DNA of 20,390 nucleotides, from positions 1-20,390 of the IMG/VR virus record IMGVR_UViG_3300030419_007323; one strand, written 5' to 3'. The notes under the pieces were generated by a model that was given only the letters and a program-made list of their open reading frames with translations, ran no database searches and was not told where the DNA came from. Of the stretch, positions 1 to 6,809 are shown piece after piece (positions within the stretch are counted from its first letter, which is position 1; every line of letters starts with the position of its first letter). A program made the position numbers and the translations under genes. This DNA comes from a virus.

Positions 1-481
1 GAATAAGTTCAATATTTTGTGCATTCATATAATTTGGTTCGCCTATTAAAGGATGATACTGTACTGCTCCTGGTCTTGGATCACAAAAAATAATTGGGCC
101 TTGTTCGGCTCCGTATGTTTCAACGTAATACACAGCTGATAAAACACAGTTACCATGCACATGAGTATTATTAGATCCTCCAGGAGGATTAACATTGGCC
201 CACGCACCGCCTTCTGAAAAAAATTTTCTATCTTCCAGCTTCCATCCCATTGCTTTTGCAAAAATAGGAGCAAAATCTTTTGCAATAATATTTGTTAATT
301 TTTTTAATTTTCCTTTGTGTGTTGGTCTAGAATGCCAACCACCCATATTAGATTTAATAACACCTGGATCTTGGTCCATCCATTTTAAAATTTCTTGTCT
401 AACTTCATCATTAATAGATTTATATTTTTCTTTTAAATTAAAATGCATTGCCAGGGTGGCAAACATTAATTGCCCATTCAT
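1..481 (-). CDS. Putative 2OG-Fe(II) oxygenase, partial (runs off the left edge)
   Basis: The reverse strand from ATG at 481 is open to the window edge, so the C-terminus is missing. The visible part (about 160 aa) ends with a short form of the double-stranded beta-helix core: NTHVHGN, then LSAVYYV, then GPIIFCDPRPGA. This is the pattern of the phage and cyanobacterial 2OG-Fe(II) oxygenase family (TIGR02466-like), where the HxH-type residues bind iron. The distal iron ligand and the 2-oxoglutarate-binding Arg would lie outside the window. The gene follows a second oxygenase of the same broad family with only 7 nt between that stop and this ATG. The ATG has no close ribosome site. An AGGAGG at 505-510 is instead well spaced for an in-frame CTG at 497-499, which would add six residues. 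Substrate is unknown; the family acts on proteins, lipids or small molecules. Confidence 0.75.
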   Translation of the reverse strand, partial: MNGQLMFATLAMHFNLKEKYKSINDEVRQEILKWMDQDPGVIKSNMGGWHSRPTHKGKLKKLTNIIAKDFAPIFAKAMGWKLEDRKFFSEGGAWANVNPPGGSNNTHVHGNCVLSAVYYVETYGAEQGPIIFCDPRPGAVQYHPLIGEPNYMNAQNIELI

Positions 482-488
482 TTTAGGT

Positions 489-1157
489 TTAGGCTCCAGA
501 ACTACCTCCTGTTGGAAATGCTTTTACATTAAAAGAAATACAACGTCTTTCTCCTTTACCACGAAATGGCATTACCGAATGACCAAGCCAAGCTGGAAAC
601 AAATACATATGCCCTACTTCAGGAAGTTTATTTTGTGTCATTCCAAAACGAAGTGACATAGCATCATATTCCCTGTTGTTATGAAAGGTTAACCATCCAT
701 CTGGTTCGGATTCTTTTTTAATTTGTGGAGGAACGCGTAAATAAATTATGCCGGAAAGAGTGCCACTATGAGTGTGAACAGGGTTGTAATCTCCAGCGTA
801 CTGAGATACAATCCAGCCTTTTTGAAAAGTTAAATCAAAAGTTTTCCACATATTTATAGCTCTACCATCAAGTAAAGCACTTCCTTCAATGTAACCTTTA
901 CATGCTTCTAAAATTCCTGTTTCGACAAATTTTTTAAAATATCCTTGTCTAGGAACAGCAATCTGCTGCCCTTCATGAATTTTTCCTGCTAACTGTCCTG
1001 AGTGATCTTCTTTGTCTTCAGCGTGTAGAAGTTCGGTTGTTATCATATCCAGTTGAACAATCACATCTTCTGGTAAAACAATGTGACAGATAGGAAGAGG
1101 AAATAAATATTCTATCTTCGCTTGGACTGTAGTCTCATCCGTCTTATCTTGAGCCAT
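489..1157 (-). CDS. Putative 2OG-Fe(II) oxygenase
   Basis: A complete protein of 222 aa. The N-terminus has the KIEYLFPLPICHIVLPED pattern typical of the TIGR02466-like family. Iron ligands are probably in NPVHTHSG (residues 125-132), with the distal His in AWLGHSVMPF (His193) and the 2-oxoglutarate-binding Arg in GERRCISFNV (around 204-205). LSGIIYLRVPPQ matches the core strand. All key residues appear present, so the enzyme is probably active, but the substrate cannot be read from sequence. The start has a strong site (AAGGAGG before TTTGAATG). It overlaps the end of the 38-aa membrane peptide gene by 46 nt and is followed by a second oxygenase, so the two may act on one pathway. Role is inferred. 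Confidence 0.85.
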   Translation of the reverse strand: MAQDKTDETTVQAKIEYLFPLPICHIVLPEDVIVQLDMITTELLHAEDKEDHSGQLAGKIHEGQQIAVPRQGYFKKFVETGILEACKGYIEGSALLDGRAINMWKTFDLTFQKGWIVSQYAGDYNPVHTHSGTLSGIIYLRVPPQIKKESEPDGWLTFHNNREYDAMSLRFGMTQNKLPEVGHMYLFPAWLGHSVMPFRGKGERRCISFNVKAFPTGGSSGA

Positions 1158-1228
1158 TCAAACCTCCTTCCAATTAAAAAACCTAAAGCAAAAACTGCTC
1201 CGATTGCTATAATATGCCAAAAAATCAT
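1112..1228 (-). CDS. Small single-pass membrane peptide (38 aa)
   Basis: Reverse-strand reading frame of 38 codons plus TAG. Residues 2-20 are strongly hydrophobic (IFWHIIAIGAVFALGFLIG), followed by a basic tail (GRRFEWLKIRRMRLQSKRR), so it should insert with the C-terminus in the cytoplasm. The start forms an ATGA overlap with the methyltransferase stop (1225-1228). GGAGG lies about 11 nt upstream, inside the methyltransferase end. It also overlaps the start of the downstream oxygenase by 46 nt in another frame. The clean hydrophobic segment and coupled start argue for a real gene. No family was recognised; it could be an anchor or a small lysis-type peptide, but nothing proves a role. Confidence 0.5.
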   Translation of the reverse strand: MIFWHIIAIGAVFALGFLIGRRFEWLKIRRMRLQSKRR

Positions 1229-1908
1229 GTTATTGGTGTCCTCCATTTTTTTGTTATGTTCTTATCTTGAGTAGGCATTATCCATGAAGGAAATGCATTC
1301 GAAGATAAAAGTAAGGGCTCGTCCCCCATCTCTTGTGCATAACGTGATAATCCTTTTTTCACTCCTATTTCTGCAAAATCATCTCCTGTTATAATCCCTG
1401 CTGGTTTTAATTTTTTTCTCCAGGCTTTTATATCTTGATACACATTTTCTTCATCATGTGCTGCATCAATCATCACAAAATCAAGAGATCCATCTTTATA
1501 ATCTTTGGCAGCTTCCACAGATGTTTTGCGTACTATGTTAATAATATGTTTTACGGGTTTAATATTTTTTAAAAATTGTCCGTACAAATCTTCTTTTTTT
1601 AAATTAGATAGTTGATAATAAACATTTTCATCTATCTTCCCTTCTTGAAATTTTTTTTCTATTTCTTCTTTTGATAAATTATGTTCCCATGATCCTTCCC
1701 AAGTATCCACGCAATCAAATCGTATTTTCTTTCCCGTGTTATGAATGTTTGTTGCCATGTAAGCTGAACTTCTTCCTTTCCATGATCCTACTTCCACAAA
1801 GTGAGCACCATCTTCAAACCAGGCTAAAGCTCTATCATAAACATCAGCATAATTAAACCATCCTTGAATATTAAAATAAAAATGATTTATTTTTTGTTGA
1901 TTGTCCAC
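1225..1908 (-). CDS. Class I SAM-dependent methyltransferase
   Basis: 227 aa. It matches the methyltransferase family often found beside glycosyltransferases (Methyltransf_24 type). SAM-binding motif I is FVEVGSWKGRSS (37-48), with an acidic ribose-binding region near CVDTW (66-70). The later motif DFVMIDAAHDEENV (143-156) is followed by KPAGIITGDDF (168-178), as in members related to cephalosporin hydroxylase and glycan O-methyltransferases. Translation starts at GTG (1906-1908), with AAGGGA just upstream. The first 22 nt overlap the end of the glycosyltransferase, suggesting translational coupling. A joint role in building or capping a glycan is inferred from context; the acceptor is unknown. 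Confidence 0.85.
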   Translation of the reverse strand: MDNQQKINHFYFNIQGWFNYADVYDRALAWFEDGAHFVEVGSWKGRSSAYMATNIHNTGKKIRFDCVDTWEGSWEHNLSKEEIEKKFQEGKIDENVYYQLSNLKKEDLYGQFLKNIKPVKHIINIVRKTSVEAAKDYKDGSLDFVMIDAAHDEENVYQDIKAWRKKLKPAGIITGDDFAEIGVKKGLSRYAQEMGDEPLLLSSNAFPSWIMPTQDKNITKKWRTPIT

Positions 1909-2798
1909 GGTATTCCCTTCTCTTCCATTTCTTTAATAGCATCCTTTAAATCATCATTTTTTCTGAGTAAAGATATTGTTTTAATTTGTTCTTGGAAGTT
2001 TCCTGTAAATTTAGCCCCTCCTTCGTGACGCATGTTTGCTGTACATAATGCCCAAATCTCTCGGCCCACGGCCCGTACCCGTTCACAAAACGCGAAATCT
2101 TCGCCAAGTCTGTGTCCTGATGGGAGGGTTAGGACATCAAAAAAACCGAAAAGGTTTTTAGTTTTGTGAACATCAAGGTAGGGCTTTACCCTTTGCGGAT
2201 ATGGTGCTGTAACTAAGGAGGAAAATACTTCACGGTTAATCAGCATCATTCCCGTTGGAGCTCTTTTTACACGGAGAAAACCTTCCTTATCAGGAAGGAG
2301 ATTGTTAGTGCCCCAATTTCCAGCTGATTCATCCCCACCACTTTTGCTATCTTCAAAGACAACATTGTAGGTTAAACCAGCTGTTGAATAATCCGCTTCG
2401 GGATCCTGTGTAATTCTAAATTCCTGCCACGCCCAGTCGATTGATTTATTCGGGTAGGGCGCGACAGCGACATCCTTGTCCGCTTTTAAAAGCTTCTCCA
2501 GGGTTTCCACTCCAAAGGCAACGTCAGCGTCGACGAAAAGTAAATGAGAATAATTGGCGTTGTCATTAAGGAATTCTGCTACACATTTATTTCTCGCTTC
2601 TGTAATGATAGCATTGTTACCCAACCAGTAAAAACGTAAAGGAATATTGTTGGTCGCAGCCCACGACTGTACATTGATCATGGACTGCATAAAGTCTACA
2701 GTGACAAGGTTCCCAAAACAAGGAGCTGTTATGAAAAGTGAATGAGGAGAAATAGAATCAGGCTTCTTCCGTAATTGGTTTAACCCTTTTGTCGACAT
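1887..2798 (-). CDS. GT-A-fold glycosyltransferase (family 2-like)
   Basis: 303 aa. Residues 20-28 (SLFITAPCF) form the opening strand, then ITEARNKCVAEFL (65-77) matches the nucleotide-sugar region of this phage family. HLLFVDADVAF (85-95) holds the DxD motif (Asp90, Asp92) that binds metal and the sugar nucleotide. DKDVAVAPYPNKSIDWAW follows, as in marine phage and cyanophage glycosyltransferases of this type. No signal peptide or membrane helix is seen, so it is probably cytoplasmic. AGGAGG is 4 nt before ATG at 2798. It overlaps the upstream NPVAK gene by 41 nt and the downstream methyltransferase by 22 nt. Likely modifies a host surface glycan, virion protein or DNA-linked group; which one is not known. 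Confidence 0.82.
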   Translation of the reverse strand: MSTKGLNQLRKKPDSISPHSLFITAPCFGNLVTVDFMQSMINVQSWAATNNIPLRFYWLGNNAIITEARNKCVAEFLNDNANYSHLLFVDADVAFGVETLEKLLKADKDVAVAPYPNKSIDWAWQEFRITQDPEADYSTAGLTYNVVFEDSKSGGDESAGNWGTNNLLPDKEGFLRVKRAPTGMMLINREVFSSLVTAPYPQRVKPYLDVHKTKNLFGFFDVLTLPSGHRLGEDFAFCERVRAVGREIWALCTANMRHEGGAKFTGNFQEQIKTISLLRKNDDLKDAIKEMEEKGIPWTINKK

Positions 2799-2937
2799 TA
2801 GCCCTCCTATATTTCTTTTTATTCTTTACTACTCTTAAGCGATAAAGAGGAGTAAACAAATCCTTTGCCACCGGATTAGAAGTTCTTTTTATCCTATTTT
2901 TTTGTAATTTCCCATCTAAATTTTGGTTCTTTGACAT
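2758..2937 (-). CDS. Small basic phage protein with NPVAK motif
   Basis: 59 aa if started at ATG 2937. An ATG at 2991 in the same frame would add 18 residues, but 2937 has a purine-rich site (GGAAGGG about 12 nt upstream) and leaves a protein shaped like its relatives. The core SNPVAKDLFTPLYRLRVVKNKKKYRR resembles small conserved phage proteins that begin near NPVAK and continue with a KKK-Y-RK patch (DUF7230-like from memory). Function is unknown; the charge fits nucleic-acid binding. It overlaps the XF1762-family gene by 44 nt and the glycosyltransferase by 41 nt, so it sits tightly inside the operon. Confidence 0.6.
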   Translation of the reverse strand: MSKNQNLDGKLQKNRIKRTSNPVAKDLFTPLYRLRVVKNKKKYRRANVDKRVKPITEEA

Positions 2938-3361
2938 TTTCTTGTTTTTCCCTTCCTGCCCTGGTTTGCCAACCCTTGAGATGATCTCCAAATCCCCTGG
3001 TAGCCCCTATCATGCGCCATCCTGTGGCGCGAACGGATCCTCCGTCCTCTTTTTCGAATGTATAGGTAATCATTCGTTTTCCGCCCATTTGCTGCCATAT
3101 TCTCCAACAGCGCCCATAAAGGAAGCTGCAAGCGTTCTTTGGAGCGTCTGGTTTGGCGCAAAGCCTCGTTATTTCGGCCGTCAGGCCGTTATCCAGCTTC
3201 CTTGCTACTGGTCTACCCACTATTCCTACAGCTACTAGGTCCGAATTACTGATACAACCGACCGCGAACCGCGCACCTTGTACTCTTTTATTATGCCTGT
3301 GATATTTTTCAACAAATTCATTGGCAGCTCTGATGGTGATGGGAATAATTTCTAAAGTCAG
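2894..3361 (-). CDS. XF1762-family GNAT-like protein, apparent CTG start
   Basis: 155 aa if started at CTG 3359-3361. The first in-frame ATG (3220) would remove 47 residues that clearly belong to the family: TLEIIPITIRAANEFVEKYHRHN, then GIVGRPVARKLDNG. Downstream EITRLCA, NACSFLYGRCWRI and GGKRMITYTFEKEDGGSVRATGWRMIG are the hallmark blocks of XF1762-type phage proteins. The layout resembles a GNAT acetyltransferase fold and recalls Mom-like DNA-modification proteins; that link is inference. An in-frame TGA precedes the region and no ATG, GTG or TTG gives a full-length product. AGGAG (3367-3371) sits 5 nt before the CTG; ATT at 3362-3364 is the only close alternative. Annotators using standard starts will truncate it. 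Confidence 0.7.
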   Translation of the reverse strand: MTLEIIPITIRAANEFVEKYHRHNKRVQGARFAVGCISNSDLVAVGIVGRPVARKLDNGLTAEITRLCAKPDAPKNACSFLYGRCWRIWQQMGGKRMITYTFEKEDGGSVRATGWRMIGATRGFGDHLKGWQTRAGREKQENVKEPKFRWEITKK

Positions 3362-3371
3362 AATTTCTCCT
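3359..3371 (-). promoter_or_regulatory. Ribosome site and CTG start of the XF1762-family gene
   Basis: On the reverse strand AGGAG (3371-3367), five spacer bases AAATT, then CTG (3361-3359). This is ideal spacing for a start codon, and the first residues that follow match the family N-terminus (TLEIIPIT). It is the best evidence for the non-standard start. A single-base error of ATG to CTG in the assembly cannot be excluded. Confidence 0.55.
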
Positions 3372-3601
3372 ATATAGTTATGTCAGAATTATTTTATAAA
3401 ATATTTTTAAAGATTTGAAAATATCATTCAACATATTCAACATTAATAAATAAGGTATATATTCTGTCATTTATAGCAACAAATATAGTGTTGAATGTAC
3501 TTTTATTCTATTCAACACATTCAACAACACTTTTCACTTTTCATTGAAATATAAGGAAATATATATAAAATTACTCTGATATATCTATATAGGAAAAATT
3601 A
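3362..3601. promoter_or_regulatory. Divergent intergenic control region
   Basis: About 240 nt, very AT-rich, between the leftward accessory operon and the rightward TerS operon. It must hold promoters for both directions. I see no confident -35/-10 pair. The striking content is a family of ATTCAAC/GTTGAAT heptamers, listed separately. The last part (ATATATCTATATAGGAAAA) gives a weak ribosome site for the gene at 3602. Confidence 0.5.
3426..3530. repeat. 9-bp tandem iterons (ATTCAACAY), five copies
   Basis: ATTCAACAT occurs twice in direct tandem (3426-3434 and 3435-3443). ATTCAACAC and ATTCAACAA are again in tandem at 3510-3518 and 3519-3527. An inverted copy, GTTGAAT, lies at 3490-3496. The 9-bp step, just under one helical turn, suggests cooperative binding of a regulator, or iterons. 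Nearby phage promoters would be controlled in both directions. Confidence 0.6.
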
Positions 3602-3823
3602 ATGAATTTATCTCAAGACATGTATGAAGCTTTGGCTTTAAGATATAGAGCCATTATTGCTGAATCTAAAGCGACTATTAATATTTATTTTGCTAATCCT
3701 GTTGGGATTGGGGAACATCCTCAGCATTTAGAAGAAATTGATAAATTATGTGAAAAAATTGCTGGAGCGGAAGATAAATTGAGTGCGCTGCAAAGACATT
3801 TTGATCAATATGCCAAAATATAA
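3602..3823 (+). CDS. Small helical phage protein of unknown function
   Basis: 73 aa, acidic and probably helical throughout. MNLSQDMYEALALRYRAIIAESKATINIYFANPVGIGEHPQHLEEIDKL has two helices around an NPVGIGEHP turn, followed by a helix ending in LSALQRHFDQYAKI. Proteins of this plan, with the conserved NPVGIGEHP turn, recur next to TerS in marine phage contigs (from memory). Its stop lies 14 nt inside the start of TerS, so the two are probably coupled. A role with TerS is only suggested by position. Confidence 0.65.
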   Translation: MNLSQDMYEALALRYRAIIAESKATINIYFANPVGIGEHPQHLEEIDKLCEKIAGAEDKLSALQRHFDQYAKI

Positions 3824-4310
3824 AAAAACTGAAAAACTTACACCTATGCAACTTCGTTATGCTCATAACTTAGTATTTGGTGAAGGTAAAATTACAGGAG
3901 CTGAAGCTGCTCGTCAGGCAGGATATTCTGAAAAAATTGCAAGACAAGTATCTTATCAGCTTCAAAACCCTAATCAATACCCAAAAGTTGTAACTTACAT
4001 AAAAGAATTAAGAGAAGAACAACAAAGAAAAAATGAAACAAATTTAGGTGTACACATGAGAGATCTTAAAGAATTAAGAGATGGTGCTAAAGATAGTGGG
4101 CATTGGTCTGCAGCTGTGAATGCAGAAAAAATTAGAGGTCAGGCTGCAGGGTTACATGAAAAAACAACAACTGTTTTACATGGAACTATTGATGGAATGA
4201 GTAGAAAAGAAGTAGAGGAGCGGCTTAAAGAAATTGTAGATTTCCACTCCCCTTTAATAGATCATATTACTGTTGAAGATGTTACTTCTAAAAAATCTCT
4301 TAAGAAGTAA
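3810..4310 (+). CDS. terS: Terminase small subunit
   Basis: 166 aa from ATG 3810. A longer frame from 3783 exists but lacks its own site and lies deeper in the upstream gene. LTPMQLRYAHNLVFGEGKITGAEAARQAGYSEKIARQVSYQLQN is the DNA-binding helix-turn-helix of the Terminase_2-like small subunits, followed by a helical region (VVTYIKELREEQQRKNE) for oligomer formation. TerS recognises the packaging site and loads TerL. Here it is separated from TerL by about 5.4 kb containing genes on both strands, a large non-coding block and a likely inserted cassette; usually the two are neighbours. Its 3' end overlaps the opposite-strand zinc-ribbon gene by 11 nt. Confidence 0.8.
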   Translation: MPKYKKTEKLTPMQLRYAHNLVFGEGKITGAEAARQAGYSEKIARQVSYQLQNPNQYPKVVTYIKELREEQQRKNETNLGVHMRDLKELRDGAKDSGHWSAAVNAEKIRGQAAGLHEKTTTVLHGTIDGMSRKEVEERLKEIVDFHSPLIDHITVEDVTSKKSLKK

Positions 4311-4455
4311 TTTTTTCAATCAATCTTGCTAATTTTTCCATTAACCAATACATAACTCCCTTTCTCCTTTCTTTTTGACATTTACAAATTACATAGGATT
4401 CTTCTAATTCCCATCTAACTGTAAAAAAACCTTTATTATTACAAATACGGCACAT
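4300..4455 (-). CDS. Small zinc-ribbon-like protein (51 aa)
   Basis: A 51-codon frame starting directly after the endolysin stop (TAAATG). GGAGG (4463-4467) sits 7 nt upstream, which supports it. MCRICNNKGFF carries CxxC and YVICKCQKERRKG carries CxC, so four cysteines could bind one zinc, in a shape reminiscent of the DnaJ or rubredoxin knuckle. A helical tail follows (MYWLMEKLARLIEKITS). No family was recognised. It ends 11 nt inside the opposite-strand terS gene. Confidence 0.55.
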   Translation of the reverse strand: MCRICNNKGFFTVRWELEESYVICKCQKERRKGVMYWLMEKLARLIEKITS

Positions 4456-4995
4456 TTAAATACCTCCAAAGTAATCCTCTCTTAAAATTAAAATTATTTC
4501 TTTTAGTTTTTCTGTATAAAAAGGATCTTCAGCATATCCTTCTAATGCATCTATAAGTTTATCATAATCAACTTGTCTTGTAAAAAATACTTGTTTAATT
4601 CTTTCCTCTCTAAACTTTTCAAAATGACTTCCTGTGTTTAATAAATTTACATAATCATAAACTGACTCACATTTTCTTCCGTACATTTTCATTAAAACAT
4701 CAGAATTTAGTGATTTAATATGAGGTTCGGTCGGGTCAGTTTGAATAATTCCGTAAAAATTATTGGCTTCTCGGGCAAAACGACTTTCTCCCCAATTTGA
4801 TTCAAGAATAGCCTGTGCTGTACTAATCAGCACAGGTACTCTTTTTGCGGGAGGAACACTTGTGTTAACAACTATTGTGCACTCCGCAATACCTCTTACA
4901 AACAGTTGTTGTTTATCAGTAGAATATTCAAAGTCAAAACTTTGTAGTAAAGTACTGCATAAAGTTAATAGTGTTGCACAAATTTCCTTCATCAT
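4456..4995 (-). CDS. Endolysin, glucosaminidase (Bax/FlgJ-like) with N-terminal hydrophobic segment
   Basis: 179 aa. RVPVLISTAQAILESNWGES (52-71) holds the catalytic Glu65 of beta-N-acetylglucosaminidases of the glucosaminidase family. REANNFYGI and YAEDPFYTEKLKEII are the other family blocks. The N-terminus (ICATLLTLCSTLLQSF) is hydrophobic and could be a signal peptide or a signal-anchor, which would export it without full reliance on the holin. It cleaves the peptidoglycan sugar backbone at lysis. It lies on the minus strand, about 10 kb from the plus-strand holin, and is the fourth gene of a leftward operon. Confidence 0.82.
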   Translation of the reverse strand: MMKEICATLLTLCSTLLQSFDFEYSTDKQQLFVRGIAECTIVVNTSVPPAKRVPVLISTAQAILESNWGESRFAREANNFYGIIQTDPTEPHIKSLNSDVLMKMYGRKCESVYDYVNLLNTGSHFEKFREERIKQVFFTRQVDYDKLIDALEGYAEDPFYTEKLKEIILILREDYFGGI

Positions 4996-5001
4996 AGAAG
5001 T

Positions 5002-5334
5002 CTACTCTCTTTTCAACCTTGTGTCCAGATTCCACATGTCAATATCAACTTTAACAATACGACCAGCTTCATCTTTGTATCCCCATACTTGATATAAACC
5101 ATCACCGAATCCACTTAAAAAATGAACACATGCTCCGGGCATTTTACTTTGGGGAAAGTTTGAAGAATTAACACCTCTTTGATTTTTTTGAGAAATATCA
5201 TTATAACTAAAAGGTGTTGCCTTGGATTTAGGATCATAATCTTCCTTTTTCCAATGCTCATCAACTCGACAGGGATCAGTTATCATTAACTGACCACTAT
5301 CAACCGCTACATGTCCTAAACTAACTCTTTCCAT
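5002..5334 (-). CDS. Conserved protein of unknown function (GHVAVDSGQLMITDP)
   Basis: 110 aa from ATG 5334, chosen over the longer frame to 5433 because AGGAGG precedes it by 6 nt and the family N-terminus starts here. GHVAVDSGQLMITDPCRVDEHW and later FGDGLYQVWGYKDEAGRIVKVDIDMW are blocks seen in a widespread small protein family of phages and bacteria (DUF4241-like). The beta-rich pattern suggests a small barrel. Function is unknown. It sits between the zinc-finger protein and the endolysin. Confidence 0.6.
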   Translation of the reverse strand: MERVSLGHVAVDSGQLMITDPCRVDEHWKKEDYDPKSKATPFSYNDISQKNQRGVNSSNFPQSKMPGACVHFLSGFGDGLYQVWGYKDEAGRIVKVDIDMWNLDTRLKRE

Positions 5335-5344
5335 ATTTACCTCC

Positions 5345-5797
5345 TTATTTATGATCATACAGATTAATATTTGCTTTAGTTTTAGCTCTGATTGTTTTCT
5401 GACAAGGAATACAACCAGAAAAGTATGTTCCATCTTTTCTTTGATAAAACATACGATTAGGTTTTAATTTTCTACACACATAACAAGTTTTGCTCTTTTC
5501 TGTTTTGCGTAAAGGAGCTGACCTTGATACCAAAAGTGTAGGTTTAATTGGCATTTCCGGAAATATAGAAGCTTTTCTGGATGCCAATCTTTTAAAAAAT
5601 TCAACCATATTTTTTTGAGAATTTCTTAATTTAAAAGTAGTATTTCCCATTTTATATGTTTTGAATCTTGTTCCATTTTCTGGAGCATTTTTTACTAGAA
5701 CCATTAAGCGTTCCAACCAAAAATTTTTATTTGGATCTTTGTATTTTCTTATAGTCCAATGATATCCTGCTCCTTGATGTTTAAGTGCGTTACTCAT
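5345..5797 (-). CDS. Zinc-finger protein of unknown function
   Basis: 150 aa, basic. The C-terminal part has CYVCRKLKPNRMFYQRKDGTYFSGCIPCQ, giving Cys105, Cys108, Cys129 and Cys132, a CxxC-20-CxxC treble-clef or ribbon like the finger that precedes some HNH nucleases, but no HNH motif follows. The N-terminal half is aromatic and basic without a recognised domain. The start makes an ATGA overlap with the upstream gene, so the two are translationally coupled. DNA binding is likely but unproven. Confidence 0.65.
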   Translation of the reverse strand: MSNALKHQGAGYHWTIRKYKDPNKNFWLERLMVLVKNAPENGTRFKTYKMGNTTFKLRNSQKNMVEFFKRLASRKASIFPEMPIKPTLLVSRSAPLRKTEKSKTCYVCRKLKPNRMFYQRKDGTYFSGCIPCQKTIRAKTKANINLYDHK

Positions 5798-6135
5798 TTT
5801 TCCTCCTCATCTATTATATCAATAAGTGCTTGAAGTTCGTCTTCAATCGGATGATCAGGCATACCACATACCCAATCAATTTTTTGATTGATTTTTAAAG
5901 CCTCTCGAATTCTTTGTAGCTTTTTCGTTGCTAAATTTTCTTTCTCTTCAAAATAAATTTTATCAACTTCAGCTGTTGCCAATAAAGTTCCTAATTGATA
6001 AGAAAAAACATCATATGTATCTTTTTTAAAAGTAACTTTAACAGCAATAGTTTTTGTGTTATCCTTATTTTTTATATGCCAAGTCCAAACTCCGTTTTCG
6101 CAACTGGCGTCATATTTATCAAAATTAATTTTCAT
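5794..6135 (-). CDS. Hypothetical acidic protein
   Basis: 113 aa, first gene of the leftward 4300-6135 operon. The N-terminal half (FDKYDASCENGVWTWHIKNKDNTKTIAVKVTFKKDTYDVF) looks like a small beta-sheet domain; the rest is helical and acidic (ELQALIDIIDEEEK). A good ribosome site (AAGGAAG) precedes it. No family recognised. Confidence 0.6.
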   Translation of the reverse strand: MKINFDKYDASCENGVWTWHIKNKDNTKTIAVKVTFKKDTYDVFSYQLGTLLATAEVDKIYFEEKENLATKKLQRIREALKINQKIDWVCGMPDHPIEDELQALIDIIDEEEK

Positions 6136-6185
6136 AATTTCTTCCTTTCTAAATTATCCCATTTATTTACAATAGTTTAATCACA

Positions 6186-6578
6186 ATGTCAAAAGAATCT
6201 TTGTTTTGGAAATCCTTGAAAAACAACATAAATGATGTTTTTTGGACAAGAATTGAAAATAGGGCTGGGGGTGGAATTCCTGATGTTTTTGGCTGTTATA
6301 ATGGAGTATCAATTTGGATAGAATTAAAGCAAACAAAATATTACAAAGTGTTACTATCGCCTTTACAGGTAGCGTGGCATCAAAGATATGCCAAAGCTGG
6401 CGGAAACTCTTATATTTTTGTTAAAAAACAGTCCGAGAGCCTCTTAAAGAGATCTCTCTATTTATATAGAGGGAAAGACTCCCTTATATTAGCGAAAAAT
6501 GGTTTAAAACACCCTTCCCTTAAAACCTTCCCTTATCCATATGATTGGAACGAGGTTCGAGGTTCACTGTTCGAGTAA
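6186..6578 (+). CDS. PD-(D/E)XK nuclease (VRR-NUC/Hjc-like)
   Basis: 130 aa. GGGIPDVFGCYNGVSIWIELKQ has the active-site pattern PD then (E)xK: Asp33, Glu46 and Lys48, with Glu24 a possible fourth acid. LSPLQVAWHQRYAKAGG (58-73) is the usual helix after the core of VRR-NUC and archaeal Holliday-junction resolvase-like phage enzymes. It probably cleaves branched or structured DNA during phage recombination, replication or packaging, with Mg2+. It is a single-gene plus-strand unit, divergent from the 6135 gene across about 50 nt. Downstream starts the non-coding repeat region, the first repeat copy overlapping its last bases. Confidence 0.8.
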   Translation: MSKESLFWKSLKNNINDVFWTRIENRAGGGIPDVFGCYNGVSIWIELKQTKYYKVLLSPLQVAWHQRYAKAGGNSYIFVKKQSESLLKRSLYLYRGKDSLILAKNGLKHPSLKTFPYPYDWNEVRGSLFE

Positions 6579-6655
6579 TTACTGAAGTCACTCCCAAAAT
6601 TACTGAACTACTCCCCCAATAATTACTGAACTAACTCCCTTTCTATATGAATCAC

Positions 6656-6701
6656 CTTCAGCTTTACTATGCAGCCTGAGCTCAAGCTGCATCCAGGTGA
6701 A
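6656..6701. repeat. Large hairpin with near-perfect 24-nt palindrome
   Basis: Bases 6669-6692 read ATGCAGC, then C, TGAGCTCA, A, then GCTGCAT: the arms pair over 11 of 12 positions. CACCT just outside (6652-6656) pairs with AGGTG (about 6695-6699), extending the stem with an internal loop. This is far beyond what the local sequence should give by chance. Confidence 0.65.
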
Positions 6702-6809
6702 GGATCCGCGGGCCCGGCATCAGGAATTACTGAACTACTCCCCAAGATCTAGTTATTACTGAACTCACTCCCCACTATATCTAGTCTTCTTTATCCATAC
6801 TTCGCCCCA

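Noticed and set aside
195-656. Plus-strand open frame of 153 codons
   Set aside because: It is antisense to the two oxygenase genes, whose motifs are clear on the other strand; it has no ribosome site or recognisable protein.
2916-3161. Minus-strand 81-codon frame
   Set aside because: Alternative frame inside the XF1762-family gene; Arg-rich noise without motifs.
2942-3238. Plus-strand open frame of 98 codons
   Set aside because: It is a shadow of the XF1762-family gene, which has family motifs and a supported start on the minus strand.
6549-6575. tRNA T-arm or attachment site because of GAGGTTCGAGGTTC
   Set aside because: It lies in the coding end of the nuclease gene, and no acceptor stem or anticodon arm can be formed.
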